A DNA stretch of 64,000 bases from Herbiconiux daphne. Its GTDB lineage: Bacteria > Actinomycetota > Actinomycetes > Actinomycetales > Microbacteriaceae. Shown here one piece after another: positions 32,749-41,482 of this stretch. Numbering within the stretch: position 1 is the stretch's first letter; the number at the start of each line of letters is the position of its first letter. The notes under the pieces were generated by a model, which did no database searches, was not told the DNA's origin, and was given only the letters and a program-made list of their open reading frames with translations. Location: assembly GCF_024979295.1 (NCBI RefSeq), contig NZ_JANLCJ010000003.1, positions 186,001 to 250,000 of the forward strand. Reading direction: 5' to 3'. The translations under genes were made by a program, and so were the position numbers.

Positions 32749-34188
32749 TCACCAGCTGACCGGCAGCGCCTTGCCCTCCTCGTAGCCCGCGGCCGACTGG
32801 ATGCCGACGAGCGCCCGGTCGTGGAACTCGGCCAGCGTCGACGCGCCCGCATAGGTGAACGACGAGCGCACCCCGGCGGTGATCATGTCGAGCAGGTCTT
32901 CGATCGAGGGCCGCAGCGGGTCGAGGTAGATGCGGCTCGACGAGATGCCCTCCGCGAACAGCGTCTTGCGCGCGAGCTCATACGCGTCGAGCCGCCTGAA
33001 CCGCTCCTGCACCGCCTTCGTCGAGGCCATGCCCCAGCTCTCCTTGTAGAGCCGGCCGGCCGGGTCGACGTCGAGGGTTCCGGGCGCCTCGATGGTTCCG
33101 GCGAACCACGAGCCGATCATGACGGATGCCGCCCCCGCGGCCAGCGCCAGGGCGACGTCGCGCGGGTACCGCACCCCGCCGTCGGCCCACACGTGCGCCC
33201 CCAGCTCGCGCGCCGCCGCCGCGGTCTCGAGAACCGCCGAGAACTGCGGCCGGCCCACCGCCGTCATCATGCGGGTCGTGCACATCGCGCCCGGGCCGAC
33301 GCCCACCTTGAGGATGTCGGCACCGGCATCCACGAGGTCGGCGACGGCCCGCGCGGTCACGACGTTGCCCGCCGCGATCGGGATGCCGAGCTTCGCCTTC
33401 GCAAGCGCCCGCAGTGCGCGCAGCATGCCCTCCTGATGGCCGTGCGCGGTGTCCACGACGAGCACGTCGACCCCCGCGGCCACGAGCGCACGCGCCTTCG
33501 TGACCACGTCGCCGTTGATTCCCACGGCGGCGGCCACGCGCAGGCGCCCCGAACCGTCGAGCGCCGGGCGGTAGATGGTCGAGCGCAGCGCACTCGTGCG
33601 GCTGAGCGTGCCGACCACGGAACCGTGCCGCATGATCGGCGCGAAGTCGATGTCGGCGGCGACCATGGCGTCGAACGCGTCACGCGGGCCCGCGACGTCG
33701 TCGGCCGAGATGGAGGTCAGGGCTCCGTGCAGCAGATCGCCCAGCCGGGCATCCGGCAGCGCGGTCGCCAGGCGCGACGCCGCGATGCACCCCACGAACG
33801 TGCCGTCGGGCTCGTGCAGCACGAGCCCTTGGCCGGCCACGGCCGGCACCACGCGCAGCGCGTCCTCGACGGTGTCGGAGGGGCTGAACGAGAACGGGGT
33901 GTCGAAGGCCACCGGCTGCTGCTTGACCCAGCGGATCGCGGCATCCAGGTCTTGCAGCGGCATGTCCTGCGGAAGCACACCGAGCCCGCCGCGGCGCGCG
34001 AGCGAGGCCGCGAGCCGGGGGCCGGTGACCGAGTTCATGTTCGCCGAGACGATCGGAATGGTCGCGCCGGTGCCGTCGGTCGGATCGAGCGAGACATCCA
34101 GTCGTGACGTCACCGCGGAGCGGCTCGGAATGAGGAAGACGTCGGAATAGGTCAAGTCGTTCCGGCCGGGATCGCCATAGAATTCCAT
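32749..34188 (-). CDS. guaB1: GuaB1 family IMP dehydrogenase-related protein
   Basis: This 479-aa barrel protein has the catalytic loop GVGPGAMCTTRMMTAVG with the active-site Cys and a CBS-like insertion after residue 95. It is the actinobacterial GuaB1 branch, shown to work as a GMP reductase (GMP to IMP) in mycobacteria rather than as IMP dehydrogenase. The opening YSDVFLIPSRSAVTSR and the ending SFTYAGASTLAEFHDRA are diagnostic. TAGCGT is six bases upstream of the ATG. It is divergent from kgd. Confidence 0.93.
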   Translation of the reverse strand: MEFYGDPGRNDLTYSDVFLIPSRSAVTSRLDVSLDPTDGTGATIPIVSANMNSVTGPRLAASLARRGGLGVLPQDMPLQDLDAAIRWVKQQPVAFDTPFSFSPSDTVEDALRVVPAVAGQGLVLHEPDGTFVGCIAASRLATALPDARLGDLLHGALTSISADDVAGPRDAFDAMVAADIDFAPIMRHGSVVGTLSRTSALRSTIYRPALDGSGRLRVAAAVGINGDVVTKARALVAAGVDVLVVDTAHGHQEGMLRALRALAKAKLGIPIAAGNVVTARAVADLVDAGADILKVGVGPGAMCTTRMMTAVGRPQFSAVLETAAAARELGAHVWADGGVRYPRDVALALAAGAASVMIGSWFAGTIEAPGTLDVDPAGRLYKESWGMASTKAVQERFRRLDAYELARKTLFAEGISSSRIYLDPLRPSIEDLLDMITAGVRSSFTYAGASTLAEFHDRALVGIQSAAGYEEGKALPVSW

Positions 34189-34194
34189 GCTTCC

Positions 34195-34200
34195 ACGCTA
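34195..34200 (-). promoter_or_regulatory. Leaderless-type -10 box for guaB1
   Basis: TAGCGT on the minus strand is six bases upstream of the ATG at 34188. Confidence 0.5.
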
Positions 34201-34335
34201 ACCGGCCCCGGCTGGGCGGACTACCAGCGCGAAAGGCATAGGCTTGTTGCTGCACGTGTCCACGCGTGAACAAGCAGCGCAGCAGACACCGGCACGTGCG
34301 ACCTACGTGAGGCAACGGGAAGTGGGCGATCGGCT

Positions 34336-37300
34336 TTGGCTAGCCAATTGACAGGTACGAGCACCGACGACGGCGCGTCGGGCGAATTCGGAGCGAACGA
34401 GTGGCTCGTCGACGAGCTCTACGAGCAGTACGTCGCCGACAAGAACTCGGTCGACAAATCGTGGTGGCCGGTGCTCGAGAGCTACCGCTCGCACGTGTCC
34501 GGGGGCAGCACGGCTCCGGATGCCGCGGCCGCACCGGATGCCGCCGCCGCAACTCCCCCGGCACCCGCCGCCGCGGCACCCGCACCCGCGCCCGCCGCCC
34601 CCACCGCCGCACCGGCATCCGCCGCCCCGACGGGCATCGAGGCCGCCGAGTCCGACGGCCCCGCGGCCCCGGCGCCGGCCGCGCCCTCCCCCACCGCCGA
34701 CTCGCGCCCCGCGACCCAGCCGGTCGCGCGCACCACGAGCATCGAGGCGAAGCCGCAGCCCATCCCGGCCGAGGCGCCGAGCGCCCGGCCGAGCACCCCC
34801 GAAGAGGCCGCCAAGGAGGCGGCCGAAGACGCCGAGAAAGACACGGTCACCCCGCTCCGCGGCATGTCGAAGTCGCTCGCCACCAACATGGACGCGAGTC
34901 TCACCGTCCCCACGGCCACGAGCGTGCGGTCGATCCCGGCGAAGCTGCTGATCGACAACCGCATCGTCATCAACAACCACCTCCGTCGCGCCCGTGGCGG
35001 CAAGGTGTCGTTCACGCACCTCATCGGCTGGGCCCTCATCCAGGCGCTGAAGGAGTTCCCGAGCCAGAACGTCTTCTACGAAGAGGTCGACGGCAAGCCC
35101 TCCGTCGTGGCACCCGCGCACGTCGGCCTCGGCATCGCCATCGACATCCCGAAGCCCGACGGCTCGCGCGCGCTGCTGGTTCCCGGCATCAAGCGCGCCG
35201 ACACCATGGGCTTCAACGAGTTCCTCGCCGCCTACGAAGACCTCGTGCAGCGCGCCCGGCAGAACAAGCTCACCGCCGCCGACTTCCAGGGCACCACGAT
35301 CTCGCTGACCAACCCGGGCGGCATCGGCACCGTGCACTCCGTGCCGCGGCTGATGAAGGGCCAGGGCGCCATCATCGGCGCCGGGGCGCTCGAATACCCC
35401 GCCGAGTTCCAGGGCGCCTCGCCCAAGGTGCTCGCGAACCTCGGCATCGGCAAGGTCATCACGCTGACCTCCACCTACGACCACCGCGTCATCCAGGGCG
35501 CCGGCTCCGGCGAGTTCTTGAAGAAGGTGCACGAGCTGCTACTCGGCGAACGCCACTTCTACGAGAACATCTTCGCCGAGCTGCGCATCCCCTACGAGCC
35601 CATCCGCTGGGCCGCCGACATCAGCGTCGACGAGGCGAGCGCCATCGACAAGACCGCGCGCGTGCAGGAGCTCATCAACGCGTTCCGCGTGCGCGGCCAC
35701 CTGATGGCCGACATCGACCCACTGGAATACCGCCAGCGCACCCACCCCGACCTCGACATCGCGACCCACGGGCTGACGTTCTGGGATCTCGACCGCGAAT
35801 TCGTCACGGGCGAGTTCGGCCTCACCCGGCAGGCCTACCTGCGCGACATCCTGGGCGTGCTGCGCGACTCCTACTGCCGCAAGATCGGCATCGAGTACAT
35901 GCACATCCAAGATCCCGCGCAGCGCCGCTGGATCCAGGAGAAGGTCGAGCGGCCCTACGCCAAGCCCGGCCACGACGAGCAGATGCGCATCCTCGAGAAG
36001 CTCAACGAGGCCGAGGCCTTCGAGACGTTCCTTCAGACGAAGTACGTCGGCCAGAAGCGCTTCTCGCTCGAGGGCGGCGAGTCGACCATCGCGCTGCTCG
36101 ACGCGATCATCCAGGGAGCGGCCGAAGAAGATCTCGACGAGGTCGCCATCGGAATGGCCCACCGCGGCCGGCTGAACGTGCTCACCAACATCGCGGGCAA
36201 GACCTACGGCCAGATCTTCCGCGAGTTCGAGGGCACCCAAGACCCGCGCACCGTGCAGGGCTCGGGCGACGTGAAATACCACCTCGGCACCGAGGGCACC
36301 TTCACAGCCAGCGACGGCAAAGAGATCCCGGTCTACCTCGCGGCGAACCCTTCGCACCTCGAGGCCGCCGACGGCGTGCTCGAGGGCATCGCCCGCGCGA
36401 AGCAGGATCGCAAGCCGATCGGCACCTTCTCGACCCTGCCCATCCTCATCCACGGCGACGCCGCCCTCGCGGGCCAGGGCGTCGTGGTCGAGACCCTGCA
36501 GATGTCGCAGCTGCGCGGCTACCGCACCGGTGGCACCATCCACGTGAACATCAACAACCAGGTCGGCTTCACCACGCCGCCCACCGAGTCGCGGTCGTCG
36601 GTGTACTCAACGGATGTCGCCAAGACCATCCAGGCCCCCATCTTCCATGTCAACGGCGACGACCCCGAGTCGGTCGTGCGTGTGGCCCAGCTGGCCTTCG
36701 AATACCGCCAGCAGTTCCACCGCGACGTGTTCATCGACCTCATCTGCTACCGCCGCCGCGGTCACAACGAGGGCGATGACCCGTCGATGACCCAGCCGCT
36801 GATGTACAACCTCATCGAGGCCAAGCGGTCGGTGCGCAAGCTCTACACCGAGTCGCTGGTCGGCCGTGGTGACATCACCGAGGCCGAGTACGAGGCCGCC
36901 CACGCCGACTTCCAGGACCGCCTCGAGCGGGCCTTCGCCGAGACGCACGCGGCGCAGACCGCGTCGATCCCGGTGGTCACGGGCGACGTCAACGCCGTGG
37001 CCGACCTCGAGCGCCCCGAGGCGCAGCGTGACGACAGCGCGAAGTCGCCGTTCGAGACCAAGGTCTCCGAGTCGACCATCCAGCTCATCGGCGACGCGTT
37101 CAACAACCCGCCCGCGGGTTTCTCGGTGCATCCGAAGCTGCAGCAGCTGCTCACGAAGCGCGTCGAGATGACCCGCAACGGCGGCATCGACTGGGCGTTC
37201 GGCGAGTTGCTCGCCCTGGGCTCCCTGCTCGTCGAGGGCACCCCGGTGCGCCTGGCGGGTCAGGATGCGCGCCGCGGCACGTTCGTGCAACGGCACGCGG

Positions 37301-38205
37301 TGCTGCACGACCGTGAGAACGGCCAGGAGTGGCTGCCGCTGGCGAACCTCGCCGACAACCAGGCCCGCTTCTGGATCTACGACTCCCTGCTCAGCGAATA
37401 CGCCGCCATGGGCTTCGAATACGGCTACTCCGTCGAGCGGCCCGACGCCCTCGTGCTCTGGGAGGCGCAGTTCGGCGACTTCGCCAACGGCGCGCAGACC
37501 ATCATCGACGAGTTCATCTCGTCGGCCGAGCAGAAGTGGGGCCAGCGCTCGTCGCTCGTGCTGCTGCTGCCGCACGGCTACGAAGGTCAAGGCCCCGACC
37601 ACTCGTCGGCCCGCATCGAGCGCTACCTGCAGATGTGCGCCGAAGACAACATGATCGTGGCTCGGCCCTCGACCCCGGCGTCGTACTTCCACCTGCTGCG
37701 CCGGCAGGCCTACGCCCGCCCGCGCAAGCCGTTGATCGTGTTCACGCCGAAGGCGATGCTGCGACTGCGCGGCGCGACCAGTTCGGTGGAATCGCTCACC
37801 GAGGGTCGCTTCGAACCGGTCATCGACGACGCACGCATCACCGACAAGGCCGCGGTGCGCCGCGTGCTGCTGCACTCCGGCAAGATCCACTACGACCTCG
37901 CCAGCGAACTGCAGAAGAACCCGGATGACGGTGTGGCGCTCGTTCGCCTGGAGCAGTTCTACCCGCTGCCCGTCGAAGAGCTCAACGTGGTCGTCGCGGA
38001 ATACCCGAACGCCGAGCTCGTGTGGGTGCAAGACGAACCGCAGAACCAGGGCGCCTGGCCGTTCATCTACGCCGAACTCCCCCAGCGCCTCGAGGGCCGC
38101 CCCCTGCGAGTCGTCTCCCGCCCCGCCTCCGCCTCCCCCGCCGCCGGCTCTGCCAAACGCCACGCGGTGGAGCAGACGGAGCTGATCGCGAGGGCGCTGA
38201 GCTAG
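34336..38205 (+). CDS. kgd: Multifunctional 2-oxoglutarate decarboxylase/dehydrogenase
   Basis: This 1289-aa enzyme is the actinobacterial SucA variant that carries its own acyltransferase domain. The order is a short E1 N-terminal helix (NEWLVDELYEQYVADKNSVD), an Ala/Pro linker (about 55-165), an E2-like succinyltransferase domain (about 175-415, HRVIQGAGSGEF) without a lipoyl domain, then the thiamine-diphosphate E1 part to the end (GMAHRGRLNVL, FGDFANGAQTIIDEF). It decarboxylates 2-oxoglutarate in the TCA cycle, working with separate E2 and E3, and in relatives is inhibited by GarA. I follow the TTG start at 34336, which has only GGGAAG well upstream. Repeat A4 follows its stop directly. 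Confidence 0.95.
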   Translation: MASQLTGTSTDDGASGEFGANEWLVDELYEQYVADKNSVDKSWWPVLESYRSHVSGGSTAPDAAAAPDAAAATPPAPAAAAPAPAPAAPTAAPASAAPTGIEAAESDGPAAPAPAAPSPTADSRPATQPVARTTSIEAKPQPIPAEAPSARPSTPEEAAKEAAEDAEKDTVTPLRGMSKSLATNMDASLTVPTATSVRSIPAKLLIDNRIVINNHLRRARGGKVSFTHLIGWALIQALKEFPSQNVFYEEVDGKPSVVAPAHVGLGIAIDIPKPDGSRALLVPGIKRADTMGFNEFLAAYEDLVQRARQNKLTAADFQGTTISLTNPGGIGTVHSVPRLMKGQGAIIGAGALEYPAEFQGASPKVLANLGIGKVITLTSTYDHRVIQGAGSGEFLKKVHELLLGERHFYENIFAELRIPYEPIRWAADISVDEASAIDKTARVQELINAFRVRGHLMADIDPLEYRQRTHPDLDIATHGLTFWDLDREFVTGEFGLTRQAYLRDILGVLRDSYCRKIGIEYMHIQDPAQRRWIQEKVERPYAKPGHDEQMRILEKLNEAEAFETFLQTKYVGQKRFSLEGGESTIALLDAIIQGAAEEDLDEVAIGMAHRGRLNVLTNIAGKTYGQIFREFEGTQDPRTVQGSGDVKYHLGTEGTFTASDGKEIPVYLAANPSHLEAADGVLEGIARAKQDRKPIGTFSTLPILIHGDAALAGQGVVVETLQMSQLRGYRTGGTIHVNINNQVGFTTPPTESRSSVYSTDVAKTIQAPIFHVNGDDPESVVRVAQLAFEYRQQFHRDVFIDLICYRRRGHNEGDDPSMTQPLMYNLIEAKRSVRKLYTESLVGRGDITEAEYEAAHADFQDRLERAFAETHAAQTASIPVVTGDVNAVADLERPEAQRDDSAKSPFETKVSESTIQLIGDAFNNPPAGFSVHPKLQQLLTKRVEMTRNGGIDWAFGELLALGSLLVEGTPVRLAGQDARRGTFVQRHAVLHDRENGQEWLPLANLADNQARFWIYDSLLSEYAAMGFEYGYSVERPDALVLWEAQFGDFANGAQTIIDEFISSAEQKWGQRSSLVLLLPHGYEGQGPDHSSARIERYLQMCAEDNMIVARPSTPASYFHLLRRQAYARPRKPLIVFTPKAMLRLRGATSSVESLTEGRFEPVIDDARITDKAAVRRVLLHSGKIHYDLASELQKNPDDGVALVRLEQFYPLPVEELNVVVAEYPNAELVWVQDEPQNQGAWPFIYAELPQRLEGRPLRVVSRPASASPAAGSAKRHAVEQTELIARALS

Positions 38206-38323
38206 CTGCTTCGGGCGCCGTGCTTCGCGCGGCGTCCGAAGCCCGCGCCGCCGCCTCTGCGGCGCGGGGCGACACCTGAGCGCGCGGTCGCTGCGCGGCC
38301 ACGCGCTCAGCCTGGGTCGTCGA
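38206..38323 (-). repeat. Repeat element A, copy A4 (left edge of island II)
   Basis: This copy has the same orientation relative to its gene as A2. It begins at the base after the kgd stop codon. The outer hairpin differs from A2 (the arms read CTTCGGGCGCC and GGCGTCCGAAG, which still pair). The central hairpin is the 25-nt form also found after tRNA-Arg, and the third hairpin (TGAGCGCG / CGCGCTCA) is unchanged. Sequence change with preserved pairing in the outer stem argues for selection on structure. Confidence 0.85.
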
Positions 38324-38360
38324 GTACGGCCCGCGCCTCCGCCCCCGCACCCACCTCCCC

Positions 38361-38412
38361 GCAAGACACCCCACCCCTCGCGCGAGACACGCCGCCCTCC
38401 TCCGCAAGACAC
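38361..38412 (+). repeat. Degenerate direct repeat of about 21 bp in island II
   Basis: GCAAGACAC, GCGAGACAC and GCAAGACAC at 38361, 38382 and 38404 each head a C-rich unit of 21-22 bp (for example GCCCTCC). It lies between A4 and the palindrome array. Confidence 0.55.
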
Positions 38413-38431
38413 GCAGCCCTCCCCTCCCCCG

Positions 38432-38861
38432 CGAGTGGTCACTATCCGTGCCAAAACCCCGCGCTTACCCCCAAAAGTGACCACTCGACGGACGAGGGCG
38501 TGCGCCAACTTGACGGACGAGAGCGCGCGCCCCACCCTTACGCGGGCGTCCGAACCGTGCCGCCCCGCGACACAGCCGCGAGTGGGCACAATCCGCGCCA
38601 AACCCGCGCGCTAACAACGGAAAGTGACCACTCGACGCACGGGATCGCCGGATGGGAAGAACGCAATCGTCCGGCCACCGCAGGCACTGCCCGAGTGGGC
38701 ACTATTCGCGCCAAGATCGCCCTTTTACCGTCGAAAGTGACCACTCGCGGAGCGGGACGTGGGATCGGAGGCACGAGGAGGTCCGAGATCGCCGCGATAC
38801 GGACCCGAGTGGGCGGAAAGTGCGCCAAGGGCGCGTGTTTGCCGCCGAAAGCGACCACTCG
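38432..38861. repeat. Array of 56-bp palindromic units, family II
   Basis: Four units lie at 38432-38487, 38579-38634, 38692-38747 and 38806-38861, each exactly 56 bp. The arms are CGAGTGGTCAC (or CGAGTGGGCAC) and GTGACCACTCG. The fourth unit has GCGACCACTCG on the right and a changed left arm. The segment after the left arm (for example ACTATCCGTGCC) matches family I units (CACAATCCGGTGC), so both arrays belong to one superfamily. Start-to-start distances are 147, 113 and 114 bp. Confidence 0.85.
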
Positions 38862-38940
38862 GCGGAAGAGGTCGAGGAACGGGGGGGGGCGCGCGATGTC
38901 GCGGGGATGACGGGGACGGCACCGCAGGTGTTTGGGCCTT

Positions 38941-39063
38941 GTCGACGACCCAGGGTGAGCGCGTGGCCGCGCAGCGACCGCGTGCTCACATGTGCCGGCG
39001 CGCCGCAGAGGCGGCGGCGCGCCCCGCCGCAGCCGCGCGAAGCACGGCCGCGGCGGCAGCTAG
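38941..39063 (+). repeat. Repeat element A, copy A5 (right edge of island II)
   Basis: This is the best-preserved copy, nearly identical to A3 and to the reverse complement of A2. It starts GTCGACGACCCAGGGTGAGC and ends GGCGGCAGCTAG against the stop codon of rsrA on the minus strand. Confidence 0.87.
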
Positions 39064-39303
39064 CTAGTGACTCTGCAGGCTGCGGATGCGCACCAGGAGC
39101 TGGTCGCGCAGTTCTTCGGGGGCGGTCTCTTTGCAGGCGCGCTGCACGGTCTGGGTCAGCACGATGCCGATGTGCAGTTCACTTTGGCACCCCTCGCAGG
39201 TTTCGAGGTGAGCACGGATGTCGGCGGCATCCGTTCGGCAGATCTCGTTGCGCAGATACTCCTCGAGCTCGGCTCGGGCTTTGTCGCAGCCGCAGTCAGT
39301 CAT
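39064..39303 (-). CDS. rsrA: Mycothiol-system anti-sigma factor
   Basis: This 79-aa zinc anti-sigma factor has the signature H-x3-C-x2-C (AHLETCEGC) and further cysteines in TDCGCD, NEICRTD and RACKET. In this family, disulfide stress oxidises the cysteines, zinc is released and the sigma factor is set free. The gene starts within the sigma gene stop as ATGA, so the two are translationally coupled, as in Streptomyces and Mycobacterium. Element A5 abuts its stop. Confidence 0.93.
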   Translation of the reverse strand: MTDCGCDKARAELEEYLRNEICRTDAADIRAHLETCEGCQSELHIGIVLTQTVQRACKETAPEELRDQLLVRIRSLQSH

Positions 39304-40013
39304 TTCTTGCTCCCTTTGACGCTGGCGGTGGCCAGGCCGCGTTCGCGTGCGTAATCGGTGAGAAGCCCTCGCAGAAGCCGTCGGCCTCGATGCAGGCGAC
39401 TCATGACCGTGCCTACGGGGGTCTTCATGATGTCGGCTATCTCCTGGTAGGAGAAGCCTTCGACGTCGGCCAGGTAGACGGCCAGACGGAAGTCTTCGGG
39501 AATCGACTGCAACGCTTCTTTGACGTCGCTGTCGGGCAGGTGATCGATGGCCTCGGCCTCGGCCGACCGGCTCGAGAGCGTGGCGGTCGCCGACTCGGCG
39601 GTGCCGAGCTGCCAGTCCTCCATGTCGCTGGTGGAGTTGAGGTAGGGGTCACGCTGCTTCTTGCGATAGGTGTTGATGAACGTGTTCGTGAGAATGCGGT
39701 ACAGCCACGCCTTGAGGTTCGTGCCCTGCTCGAACTGGCCGAACGCGGCGTAGGCCTTGACGAAGGTCTCCTGAACGAGGTCTTGGGCGTCGGCGGGGTT
39801 GCGGGTCATGCGCAACGCCGCGCCGTAGAGCTGGTCGAGGAACGGGATCGCCTGCTCTTCGAACAGGGCGCGCGGATCTGCGGGAGCCGGTTCGACGGGG
39901 GCTTGCTCTGCGGGAGTGGGAGTGCTCATCACGCCCCAGTCTACGACCGGCGCGCTGAGGTCGATCGTGGGAGCGAGGGCGATGCGCTCGGCTACTGCCG
40001 TGGTGCTCGTCAC
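39300..40013 (-). CDS. sigR: ECF sigma factor SigR/SigH (thiol stress)
   Basis: This group 4 sigma factor for the thiol-oxidative stress regulon has 237 aa in its long form. Region 2 is [21 protein letters not shown] with [20 protein letters not shown], and region 4 is [20 protein letters not shown] with [12 protein letters not shown]. Two starts are credible. GTG at 40013 has the strong ribosome site GAGAGGAGAG. ATG at 39929 has TAGACT eight bases upstream, giving a leaderless 209-aa form. Streptomyces makes two such SigR forms with different stability. I could not find a clear SigR-dependent promoter upstream. rsrA follows, overlapping. Confidence 0.93.
   Translation of the reverse strand: MTSTTAVAERIALAPTIDLSAPVVDWGVMSTPTPAEQAPVEPAPADPRALFEEQAIPFLDQLYGAALRMTRNPADAQDLVQETFVKAYAAFGQFEQGTNLKAWLYRILTNTFINTYRKKQRDPYLNSTSDMEDWQLGTAESATATLSSRSAEAEAIDHLPDSDVKEALQSIPEDFRLAVYLADVEGFSYQEIADIMKTPVGTVMSRLHRGRRLLRGLLTDYARERGLATASVKGSKK
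39938..39943 (-). promoter_or_regulatory. Leaderless-type -10 box for a short sigR form
   Basis: TAGACT on the minus strand is eight bases upstream of the internal ATG at 39929 and inside the coding region of the long form. Confidence 0.4.
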
Positions 40014-40109
40014 GCGCTCTCCTCTCGTCTGCTCGGATCGTCTGCCCGGGTCGTCTACTCGGTCGCATCCCGATGATGATCTTCCAGGGGCCGGATGCCT
40101 GCACCCGAC

Positions 40110-40115
40110 TATTCT
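40110..40115 (+). promoter_or_regulatory. Leaderless-type -10 box for aroA
   Basis: TATTCT is eight bases upstream of the ATG at 40124, with no ribosome site between. Confidence 0.5.
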
Positions 40116-40123
40116 GATAACCG

Positions 40124-41482
40124 ATGCCTGTTTCGAGATATTCCAAGCCGGAGTTCAATCCCTACGGTGACGACGCGCCGATCACGGTCGACGAGCACTG
40201 GGTCGCGCCGCGCGCGACCGCGCCGCTGGACGCCACGCTCTCGCTGCCGGGCTCGAAGTCGCTCACCAACCGCGAACTCGTGCTCTCGGCGCTCGCGAGC
40301 GGTCCGTCGGTGCTGCGTGCTCCCCTGCACTCGCGCGACACCGATCTCATGATCGAGGCCCTCCGCTCGCTCGGCACCACCGTCTCCCCCGTCGAGGGCA
40401 CCGGAGAATACGGTGCCGATCTCGAGATCACGCCGGCCGAGGAGCTGATCGGCAGCACCACGATCGACTGCGGACTCGCAGGCACGGTGATGCGCTTCCT
40501 TCCCCCGGTGGCCGCGCTGGCCCTCGGTCCCACCACCTTCGACGGCGACGAGGGCGCCCGGCGGCGGCCGATGGCGACGACGATCACCTCGTTGCGCGCG
40601 CTGGGTGTCGACATCGGCGACGACGGCCGCGCCGCCCTGCCGTTCACCGTGCACGGCTTCGGCCGGGTAGCCGGCGGCTCCCTCACCATCGACGCCTCGG
40701 CGTCGAGCCAGTTCGTCAGCGGCCTGCTGCTCTCGGCCGCCCGCTTCGACGACGGCCTCGAGTTGCGCCACTCGGGCGCGCGACTGCCGAGCCAGCCCCA
40801 CATCGACATGACCATCGCGGCCCTCCGCGCCCGCGGCGTCGATGCCGAGTCGGGCGACGACGGCAGCTGGTCGGTGCGGGCGGGCGCGATCGCGGGGGCG
40901 GAGGTCGCGATCGAGCCCGACCTCTCGAACGCGGCGCCGTTCCTCGCGGCCGCCGTCGTCACCGGCGGACGGGTGACGATCACCGGCTGGCCGGAGTCGA
41001 CGACCCAGGTGGGAGCCGATCTCGCCGACATCCTGCCCCTGTTCGGTGCGACCGTGGAACGCGACGGAGACCGGCTCACCGTGACCGGCGGCGACACCGT
41101 TCGCGGCATCAGCATCGACCTCAGCACCGGCGGTGAGCTCGCGCCGGCGATCGTGGCCATCGCGGCTCTCGCCGCCGAGCCGAGCGAGATCACCGGCATC
41201 GGGCACATCCGTCATCACGAGACCGACCGGCTGGCGGCCCTGGCCACCGAGATCAACAATCTCGGCGGAGCCGTCGTCGAGTTGCCCGACGGGCTCGCGA
41301 TCACCCCCCAGCCGTTGCACGGCGGACTCTGGTCGAGCTACGCCGATCACCGCATGGCCACGGCCGGCGCCATCATCGGCCTCGTCACGGACGGCGTGCT
41401 GATCGAGGACATCGCCACCACCGCCAAGACCCTCCCCCAGTTTCCGGAGCTGTGGCGCGGCATGCTCGCGGGGGGCCTATGA
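40124..41482 (+). CDS. aroA: 3-phosphoshikimate 1-carboxyvinyltransferase (EPSP synthase)
   Basis: This 452-aa enzyme of the shikimate pathway transfers the enolpyruvyl group of PEP to shikimate-3-phosphate. [18 protein letters not shown] holds the phosphate-binding Lys/Ser. [18 protein letters not shown] is the region that affects glyphosate binding, and [14 protein letters not shown] and [15 protein letters not shown] close the active site. It heads the aroA-rsgA-hisN unit and overlaps rsgA as ATGA. It is divergent from sigR, a conserved actinobacterial arrangement. Confidence 0.97.
   Translation: MPVSRYSKPEFNPYGDDAPITVDEHWVAPRATAPLDATLSLPGSKSLTNRELVLSALASGPSVLRAPLHSRDTDLMIEALRSLGTTVSPVEGTGEYGADLEITPAEELIGSTTIDCGLAGTVMRFLPPVAALALGPTTFDGDEGARRRPMATTITSLRALGVDIGDDGRAALPFTVHGFGRVAGGSLTIDASASSQFVSGLLLSAARFDDGLELRHSGARLPSQPHIDMTIAALRARGVDAESGDDGSWSVRAGAIAGAEVAIEPDLSNAAPFLAAAVVTGGRVTITGWPESTTQVGADLADILPLFGATVERDGDRLTVTGGDTVRGISIDLSTGGELAPAIVAIAALAAEPSEITGIGHIRHHETDRLAALATEINNLGGAVVELPDGLAITPQPLHGGLWSSYADHRMATAGAIIGLVTDGVLIEDIATTAKTLPQFPELWRGMLAGGL

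Larger units (their letters stand above)
38206..39063. other. Island II: gene-free convergent gap of 0.86 kb
   Basis: This gap between kgd and rsrA holds element A4, a degenerate 21-bp direct repeat, four palindromic units and element A5. It has the same plan as island I. I see no credible coding frame. Confidence 0.8.
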
